From Streptomyces dioscori (GTDB lineage: Bacteria; Actinomycetota; Actinomycetes; Streptomycetales; Streptomycetaceae): a DNA stretch of 64,000 nucleotides. Under the pieces are notes generated by a model that was not told where the DNA came from, did not search any database, and saw only the letters and a program-made list of their open reading frames with translations. Positions 58,940 through 64,000 of this stretch are shown piece after piece (the stretch's first letter is position 1; every line of letters begins with the position of its first letter). Position numbers and translations under genes: made by a program. Location: positions 186,001-250,000 of the forward strand of contig NZ_KZ679048.1 in NCBI RefSeq assembly GCF_003024195.1, given 5' to 3'.

Positions 58940-59731
58940 GTGCAAGCGCTCATCGCCGGGGTCGACTCCGGTCGCGTCCTGCTGCTCCTGGCCGCCGGTG
59001 TCGCCTCCGGGCTCGCCGGTTCCATCGCCGGTCTGGCCTCGCTGTTCAGCTACCCCGCACTCCTCGCCGCGGGCCTGCCGCCCGTGGCGGCCAATGTCAC
59101 CAACACCGTGGCGCTCTTCTCCAACACCGTGGGAAGCGCGGTGGGAGCCCGGGTGGAACTGCGCGGACAGCGCGCCCGGCTGATCCGGCTGGCCCTCGCG
59201 GCGGCACTGGGCGGGGCGATCGGCGCGGCCCTGCTCCTCGGCACACCGTCCTCGACGTTCGAACTGGTCGTGCCGTGGCTCGTGGCCCTGGGCTCGGTAC
59301 TGATCCTGATCCGTGAGCCCCTGCGACGGGTCACCGCGCGATTCAGCACCGGGCCGGACTCTTCCGTACCCAGGCTCCCGCTGGCCTGTGCCGTGCTGCT
59401 GGTCGGTCTGTACGGCGGCTACTTCGGCGCGGCGGCGGGCGTCCTGATGCTCGCCGTGCTCTCCCTGTCCGCGACGGAACCACTGCCCGTGACCAACGCG
59501 GTCAAGAACATCGCCACCGGCGCGGCCAACGTCACCGCGGCCGTCGCCTACGCCTTCCTCGCCCCGGTCGACTGGGGCGCGGCCCTCACGCTCGGCGTGG
59601 GCTGCTTCGTGGGCGCCTGGATGGGACCCGCGGTCGTACGACGGCTGCCCGAGGCGCCGCTGCGCATCGCGATCGCGCTGGCCGGCTTCGGACTCGCGTG
59701 GACGCTGTGGCGGGACGCGACGGCGTCCTGA
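58940..59731 (+). CDS. TauE/SafE-family membrane permease
   Basis: A 263-residue membrane protein with about eight hydrophobic segments arranged as two inverted halves. Each half has the family signature: GLAGSIAGLASLFSYPALLAAGLPPVAANVTNTVALF near the start and GGYFGAAAGVLMLAVLSL...VTNAVKNIATGAANVTAAV in the middle. The family moves sulfite, sulfoacetate or other small organic anions. GTG 58940 is preceded by GAGGG. The gene stands alone, so the substrate is not indicated by context. Confidence 0.86.
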   Translation: MQALIAGVDSGRVLLLLAAGVASGLAGSIAGLASLFSYPALLAAGLPPVAANVTNTVALFSNTVGSAVGARVELRGQRARLIRLALAAALGGAIGAALLLGTPSSTFELVVPWLVALGSVLILIREPLRRVTARFSTGPDSSVPRLPLACAVLLVGLYGGYFGAAAGVLMLAVLSLSATEPLPVTNAVKNIATGAANVTAAVAYAFLAPVDWGAALTLGVGCFVGAWMGPAVVRRLPEAPLRIAIALAGFGLAWTLWRDATAS

Positions 59732-59806
59732 CCGCAGGGGAGCGGCGTCCCGGGGTGGCCGAAGTGGGGCCCGAGTAGACCGGAGCGTCGTTCTAGGGTG
59801 GCCGCT

Positions 59807-60295
59807 GTGACGAACAACAGCACCCCCCTCGCCGTCTTCGACCTCGACGGGACGCTCGCCGACACCGCGCACCGGCAGCGTTTCCTGGAGCAGAAGCCCC
59901 GGAACTGGGACGCCTTCTTCGCCGCGGCGCCGCACGACCCACCGCTCGCCGAGGGCGTGGCGCTGGCCCTGGAGCACGCCGAGGAGTGCGAGGTCCTCTA
60001 TCTGACGGGCCGGCCCGAGCGCTGCCGCAAGGACACGGTGGCCTGGATCGCCGCGCAGGGCCTGCCCGAGGGCCGCGTCCGGATGCGGCGCAACGACGAC
60101 CGCAGGCCCGCCCGGCGCACCAAGCTGCAGATCCTGCGCGAGCTGGCCCGCGACCGCGAGATCAGGGTGTTCGTGGACGACGACGAGCTGGTGTGCGAGG
60201 ACGCGGCACGGGCCGGGTTCACCGTCGTACGCGCCCGCTGGGCCGCTGCCTCGGCGGCGCTGAAGGAGGCGCAGGAGCGGGAGGGGCGGACGTGA
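59807..60295 (+). CDS. HAD-superfamily phosphatase-like protein
   Basis: A 162-residue protein. The HAD motif 1 is AVFDLDGTLADTAHRQRFL, with the nucleophile Asp near residue 12. Motif 2 is VLYLTGRPE (Thr), and the conserved acidic motif is FVDDDELVCEDAARAG. The basic segment RRNDDRRPARRTKLQIL supplies the conserved Lys. It is short, with only a small cap, like the polynucleotide kinase 3'-phosphatase-related or NLI-type HADs. GTG 59807 is preferred; TAGGGT at 59794-59799 could be a -10 element (leaderless mRNA) or a weak ribosome site. The substrate is unknown. Confidence 0.82.
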   Translation: MTNNSTPLAVFDLDGTLADTAHRQRFLEQKPRNWDAFFAAAPHDPPLAEGVALALEHAEECEVLYLTGRPERCRKDTVAWIAAQGLPEGRVRMRRNDDRRPARRTKLQILRELARDREIRVFVDDDELVCEDAARAGFTVVRARWAAASAALKEAQEREGRT

Positions 60296-60315
60296 CGGGG
60301 CGGACGTGACGTGCG

Positions 60316-60358
60316 CCGGCCCCTCTCCTTCCGAACGTGTCGGCAGGAGAGGGGCCGG
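60316..60358. terminator. Hairpin after the HAD gene
   Basis: A 13-base perfect GC-rich stem (60316-60328 with 60346-60358) with further partial pairing toward the loop. It lies between the convergent HAD and dodecin genes and may terminate both. Confidence 0.65.
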
Positions 60359-60416
60359 GCGGTGTCACACGCCTGTGCTCGTGCTCGGGCTCGTGCTTGT
60401 CGGGTACGGGCAGCCG

Positions 60417-60632
60417 TCAGGCCGAGTCCTCCAGGCGGAAGCCGACCTTCAGGCCTACCTGGTAATGCTTGACCTGGCCGTTCTCGATCTGCCCGCGCAC
60501 CTGCGTGACCTCGAACCAGTCGAGGTTGCGCAGGGTCTGCGAGGCCCGGGAGACGCCGTTGCGGATCGCCTGGTCGATGCCCTCGTGCGAGGTTCCGACG
60601 ATCTCGGTGACCCGGTAGGTGTGGTCGGACAT
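60417..60632 (-). CDS. Dodecin family flavin-binding protein
   Basis: A 71-residue protein that would assemble into a hollow dodecamer binding riboflavin, FMN or CoA. The whole sequence matches the family: YRVTEIVGTSHEGIDQAIRNGVSRASQTLRNLDWFEVTQVRGQIENG (in segments), with the flavin-stacking Trp in LDWFEV and the Gln in HYQVGLKVGFRLED. GGAG lies 9 bases before ATG 60632. It probably stores or buffers flavin. It stands upstream of nothing on its strand before the convergent hairpin. Confidence 0.93.
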   Translation of the reverse strand: MSDHTYRVTEIVGTSHEGIDQAIRNGVSRASQTLRNLDWFEVTQVRGQIENGQVKHYQVGLKVGFRLEDSA

Positions 60633-60756
60633 ACGGGTGCTCCTCTCCGCCGTGGCCCGTGTGCCACGTGTCGTTCCACGGTGCCCCAGGAGGCGGGGGA
60701 CCGCGAGATGGGGGCCCGGGGGACGCGGGTTCCGGCGGGCTCAGGTCCGGTGCGGT

Positions 60757-61719
60757 TCACCGGGCCGTGCTCAGCGAGAGCGCGAACCTCCCCTCGGTGT
60801 CCGTCCACCAGTGGGTGAGTTCGAGTCCGGTCGCGGCCAGTTCCGCGCGTACGCCCGCCTCGCGGAACTTCGCCGACACCTCGGTGCGCATCTCCTCGCC
60901 CTCGGCGAACTCCACGGCGATGTCGAGCGCCGGGATCTTCACGGTCACGGCCGACAGGGCCCGCAGCCGCATCTCGATCCACTCCTCCTCGGCGTTCCAG
61001 CGGGCGACATGACTGAACCCGTCGGGGTCGAAGTCCGCGCCGAGTTCGCGGTTGACGACGCTCAGCACGTTCTTGTTGAACGCGGCCGTCACTCCGGCCG
61101 CGTCGTCGTAGGCGGCGACGAGCACCGACTCGTCCTTCACCAGGTCGGTGCCGAGGAGCAGGGCGTCGCCGGGCGACAGCAGGGAACGTACCGACGCCAG
61201 GAACGCGGCACGTTCGGCGGGCAGCAGATTGCCGAGCGTGCCGCCCAGGAACGCGACGAGCCGCGGGCCGGGCGTGCCGGGCAGCGTGAGACCCGCGGTG
61301 AAGTCGGCGATCAGCGCGTGCACATCGAGCGAGGGCCGCTCGACGGCCAGCGCCTCACCGGCCTGCCTGAGCGCGCTCTCGCTCACGTCCACCGGCACAT
61401 AGGTGTGCAGGGCAGGCAGTGCGTCGAGCAGGTGCTTCGTCTTCTCGGACGAGCCCGAGCCCAGCTCGACGAGCGTGCGCGCGCCGGTCGCCGCGGCGAT
61501 CTCCGGCGCCCGCGCGACGAGGATCTCGCGCTCGGCACGGGTCGGGTAGTACTCGGGCAGTGCGGTGATCTTCTCGAAGAGCTCGCTGCCGAGCGCGTCG
61601 TAGAACCACTTGGGCGGGAGCGTCTTCGGAGCGCGGGTCAGGCCGTGCAGGACGTCGGCCCGCAGGGCGGCGTCCGTGGCGTCCTCGGGCAGCGTGCGGG
61701 TGACCAGGAACGGACTCAC
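60757..61719 (-). CDS. egtD: EgtD, L-histidine N-alpha-methyltransferase
   Basis: A 320-residue SAM-dependent enzyme that makes hercynine (trimethylhistidine), the first ergothioneine intermediate. GTG 61719 has GGAG 8 bases upstream and overlaps the egtC stop (GTGA). Segments typical of EgtD are LPPKWFYDALGSELFEKITALPEYYPTRAE, LVELGSGSSEKTKHLL (SAM site), VPVDVSESALRQA, LVAFLGGTLGNLLP and AFNKNVLSVVNRELGADFDPDGFSHVARWN. ELTHWWTDTEGRFALSLS ends the protein. Last gene of the egt operon. Confidence 0.95.
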   Translation of the reverse strand: MSPFLVTRTLPEDATDAALRADVLHGLTRAPKTLPPKWFYDALGSELFEKITALPEYYPTRAEREILVARAPEIAAATGARTLVELGSGSSEKTKHLLDALPALHTYVPVDVSESALRQAGEALAVERPSLDVHALIADFTAGLTLPGTPGPRLVAFLGGTLGNLLPAERAAFLASVRSLLSPGDALLLGTDLVKDESVLVAAYDDAAGVTAAFNKNVLSVVNRELGADFDPDGFSHVARWNAEEEWIEMRLRALSAVTVKIPALDIAVEFAEGEEMRTEVSAKFREAGVRAELAATGLELTHWWTDTEGRFALSLSTAR

Positions 61720-62591
61720 GTACGGGGCTCCTTGCTCGGAACGGATGCGCTCGGTACGGACGTGCTCGATGCGGGAGTGCCCGGGACGGAAGCGCCCGGG
61801 GCGGAGGCGTTCGCCATGGATGCCATGGACGCCACGGGTGCGTCGATGTCCTTCAGCGGGGTGAGCAGGACGTCCGTGCGGCTCGCGGCGAGCAGCGTGC
61901 GGTCCGGCACCTCCTGCCAGTGCGGATCGTCGTCGTACGGCTCGGACGCCACGACGGTGCGCCGGCCGGGCTCGGTCAGGTACCAGAGCGTGTCGCCCCA
62001 GGCGGTGGCGGCGATCACCTCGCCGTTGGTGAGCAGCAGGTTGAGGCGTGAGCCGGGAGCCGCCGCCGCCACGTCGAGAACCGTGTCGGCGAGGGCCTGC
62101 CCCTCCTCGTCACCGCCCCGCAGCCGGTTCAGGACCAGCGCCCAGACGAGCGCCGAGTCGCAGCGCGCCTCCATCGACAGCAGCTCCGCGGCGGGCAGCG
62201 TCCCGGCCAGCGGCGCCAGTGAGCGCGGCCAGCCCGCGATCGCGCCGTTGTGGCTGAACAGCCAGGTGCCCGCGGTGAACGGCGCCGCCGCGGCCTCCCC
62301 GTCCGCCCCCGCCAGGGTCGCGTCCCGCACCGCGGCGAGCAGCGCGCCCGAGCGCACCACCCGCGCGAGGTCGGCGAAGGACTGGTCGCCCCAGATCGGC
62401 CCGGTACGCCGGTAGCGTCCGGGCACCGGGTCGCCCTGCGCGTACCAGCCGACGCCGAAACCGTCGGCGTTGACGGTCCCGTGCCGCTGGCGCCGGGGTG
62501 CCCACGACTGGCGGTACAGGCTGTGGGCCGGGTCCACGAGGAGCCGCCCCAGCGGCTCCTCGGGCCCCAGGTATGCCAGATGACGGCACAT
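61716..62591 (-). CDS. egtC: EgtC, gamma-glutamyl hercynylcysteine sulfoxide hydrolase
   Basis: A 291-residue class II glutamine-amidotransferase-like hydrolase that removes the glutamyl group from the EgtB product. Cys2 (MCRHLAYLG) is the N-terminal nucleophile after Met removal. NADGFGVGWYAQGD, TWLFSHNGAIAGW and DSALVWALVLNRL match the family. ATG 62591 shares one base with the egtB stop (TGATG). The last ~40 residues (after LTPLKDIDAPVAS) are a low-complexity Ser/Ala/Pro/Val tail that the catalytic fold does not need. No EgtE-type beta-lyase is encoded downstream within the window. Confidence 0.92.
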   Translation of the reverse strand: MCRHLAYLGPEEPLGRLLVDPAHSLYRQSWAPRRQRHGTVNADGFGVGWYAQGDPVPGRYRRTGPIWGDQSFADLARVVRSGALLAAVRDATLAGADGEAAAAPFTAGTWLFSHNGAIAGWPRSLAPLAGTLPAAELLSMEARCDSALVWALVLNRLRGGDEEGQALADTVLDVAAAAPGSRLNLLLTNGEVIAATAWGDTLWYLTEPGRRTVVASEPYDDDPHWQEVPDRTLLAASRTDVLLTPLKDIDAPVASMASMANASAPGASVPGTPASSTSVPSASVPSKEPRT

Positions 62592-63937
62592 CAGACACTG
62601 TCCGGACGGGCGTCCCGGGCGGTACGGAACCCGGAGAAGATCTGCCGCCGGACCGGGTAGTCCCAGTTGCGGAACGTCCCCCGGCACGCCACCGCGTCCA
62701 CGGCGAACGAGCCGCCGCGCAGCACCTTGTGCTCGGACCCGAAGAACACCTCCGAGTACTCCTTGTACGGGAAGGCGTGGAAGCCCGGATAGGGGAGCAG
62801 CTCGCTGGACGTCCACTCCCACACGTCACCGATCAACTGCCTTACGCCGAGCGGCGACTGGCCCGCCGGATAGCTGCCGGCCGGGGCGGGGCGCAGATGG
62901 CGCTGGCCGAGGTTGGCGTGCTCGGGCGTGGGGTCGGCGTCGCCCCACGGATAGCGGGTCGAGCGGCCCGTCTCCGGGTCGTGCCGCGCGGCCTTCTCCC
63001 ACTCGGCCTCGCTGGGCAGGCGCCGCCCCGCCCAGCGCGCGTACGCGTCGGCCTCGTACCAGCTGACGTGCAGGACGGGCTCGTCAGCTGGTACGACCTC
63101 GGTGGCGCCGAAGCGCCGCCGCAGCCACTGCCCGCCGTCGCGGCGCCAGAACAGCGGCGCATCGATGGAGTGTTCCCGGATGTGGGCCCAGCCCTCCGGC
63201 GCCCACCAGCGCCGGTCGGTGTAGCCGCCGTCGGCGATGAACGCCTGGTACGCCTCGTTCGTCACCGGAGTGGTGTCGATGAAGAACGGCGGCACCAGCC
63301 GTGCGTGCGCCGGCCGTTCGTTGTCCAGCGCCCACGGCTCGGTGGACGTGCCCATGGTGAACGGGCCGCCCGGGACGAGCACTTCGGCCGGTCCGGTGAA
63401 CGCGGGTACGGGCATCGGGTCCGGAGCCGTCAGGGCCACCGGGCCCCGGCGGAGCTGATGGGTGATCAGCATGGTCTCGTCGTGCTGCTGTTCGTGCTGG
63501 GCGATCATGCCGAAGGCGAACCCGGCCTCGGTGAGCCGGGCGCCGGTTCCTTCGAACGCGGTGCTCTCCAGGATGTCGAGCGCCCGCCCGCGTACCTCGG
63601 CCGCGTAGTTACGGGCCTCCGCGGGCGGCAGCAGCGGAAGCGAGGGCCGCTCGGCGCGCGGGTGCTCGAACGCGTCGTACAGGCCGTCGATGTCGGGCCG
63701 CAGCGCGTCACGGCCGGCGACCGTCCGCAGCAGCCACAGCTCTTCCTGGTTGCCGATGTGCGCGAGATCCCACACCAGCGGGGACATCAACGGCGAGTGC
63801 TGCGCGGTCAGTTCGGGGTCCTCGACGCAGGAGGTCAGCAGTGCCGTGCGCTCGCGGGCCGTGAGCAGCGCCGCCAGCGCACGTTTCCTGAGCGCCTCCG
63901 GGTCGTCGAACGTGGTGCCGGTACCGGGGTCGGTCAT
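62591..63937 (-). CDS. egtB: EgtB, hercynine oxygenase (sulfoxide synthase)
   Basis: A 448-residue iron-dependent enzyme that joins hercynine to gamma-glutamylcysteine with O2. The N-terminal DinB-like domain supplies iron ligands: WDLAHIGNQEELWLLR (His near residue 55) and AQHEQQHDETMLIT (two His near residues 150-154). The C-terminal sulfatase-modifying-factor-like domain has VPGGPFTMGTSTEPWALDNERPAH, PVTNEAYQAFIADGGY, HVSWYEADAYARWAGRRLPSEAEWEKAAR and GDVWEWTSS. ATG 63937 probably overlaps the egtA stop. Length is normal. Confidence 0.95.
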   Translation of the reverse strand: MTDPGTGTTFDDPEALRKRALAALLTARERTALLTSCVEDPELTAQHSPLMSPLVWDLAHIGNQEELWLLRTVAGRDALRPDIDGLYDAFEHPRAERPSLPLLPPAEARNYAAEVRGRALDILESTAFEGTGARLTEAGFAFGMIAQHEQQHDETMLITHQLRRGPVALTAPDPMPVPAFTGPAEVLVPGGPFTMGTSTEPWALDNERPAHARLVPPFFIDTTPVTNEAYQAFIADGGYTDRRWWAPEGWAHIREHSIDAPLFWRRDGGQWLRRRFGATEVVPADEPVLHVSWYEADAYARWAGRRLPSEAEWEKAARHDPETGRSTRYPWGDADPTPEHANLGQRHLRPAPAGSYPAGQSPLGVRQLIGDVWEWTSSELLPYPGFHAFPYKEYSEVFFGSEHKVLRGGSFAVDAVACRGTFRNWDYPVRRQIFSGFRTARDARPDSV

Positions 63938-64000
63938 GGGCGGAAGTCCTTCCCGCTGAGCAGGTGTTCTGTGCCGTGATCTGTGTCGGGTTCCATGCCT
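63934..64000 (-). CDS. egtA: Probable C-terminal tail of egtA (glutamate-cysteine ligase), partial
   Basis: On the minus strand the frame ending in TGA at 63936-63934 overlaps the egtB ATG (ATGA), the coupling used throughout this operon. It reads ...EPDTDHGTEHLLSGKDFRP and continues off the right edge. The assignment to egtA comes from the usual egtABCD order in Streptomyces; the fragment itself carries no diagnostic motif. Confidence 0.45.
   Translation of the reverse strand, partial: GMEPDTDHGTEHLLSGKDFRP

Noticed and set aside
1..64000. Mobile element or prophage
   Set aside because: No transposase, integrase or phage structural gene was recognised, and base composition looks uniform.

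Overview
The window is high-GC actinomycete DNA with the style of a Streptomyces chromosome arm. Codon third positions are almost all G or C, GTG and TTG starts are frequent, ATGA/GTGA-coupled operons are common, and twin-arginine and lipoprotein export signals recur. From memory of the family, the right half runs parallel to the S. coelicolor SCO0930 to SCO0910 interval: a repeat lipoprotein, RmdA, LysR plus succinate dehydrogenase, OlsB/OlsA-like acyltransferases, and ergothioneine genes. That correspondence was not checked by alignment.

Region 1 (1-255) is the 5' end of an amidase gene leaving the left edge. Region 2 (446-15353) looks like an N-glycan utilisation locus. It holds secreted GH20 and GH29 enzymes, a LacI-type repressor divergent from a carbohydrate ABC transporter across two palindromic operators, a cytoplasmic GH-A enzyme resembling GH5_18 beta-mannosidases, a Tat-exported GH85 endo-beta-N-acetylglucosaminidase and a cytoplasmic GH38 alpha-mannosidase. 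Region 3 (15757-24705) is a FadR-type regulator divergent from an eight-gene operon: an RbsBAC-type transporter, a fuconate-dehydratase-like enolase-superfamily enzyme, an SDR, an aldo/keto reductase, a mutarotase and a lactonase. This matches the oxidative L-fucose pathway, so the secreted fucosidase of region 2 could feed region 3.

Region 4 (24717-33049) is general: lipase maturation factor-like protein, PAS/GAF/SpoIIE phosphatase with a kinase-like domain, Fpg/Nei glycosylase, an ECF sigma factor with an unknown gene and a zinc-motif anti-sigma factor, a universal stress protein and a secreted polysaccharide deacetylase. Region 5 (33104-36879) is envelope-related: a class E/F-like sortase, two small paralogous anchored proteins facing each other across a strong hairpin, a DUF4239 protein and a proline-rich secreted protein. 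Region 6 (37262-50095) holds the lipoprotein, a methyltransferase coupled to a GGDEF-EAL protein, LysR and the succinate dehydrogenase operon, an ornithine-lipid-type acyltransferase pair and an acyl-CoA synthetase.

Region 7 (50083-60632) holds a short UvrA paralogue, an LLM oxidoreductase, a sugar/polyol-type cluster (IolE-like isomerase, two Gfo/Idh/MocA dehydrogenases, SDR, LacI regulator), a TauE/SafE permease, a HAD phosphatase and dodecin. Region 8 (60757-64000) is egtD-egtC-egtB on the minus strand with the probable 3' tail of egtA at the edge.

A dispersed 20-base GC-rich repeat sits in at least eight intergenic gaps. Apart from one copy, its orientation follows the transcription direction of the gene whose 3' end it lies behind. 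No rRNA, tRNA, CRISPR array, insertion sequence or prophage was seen.
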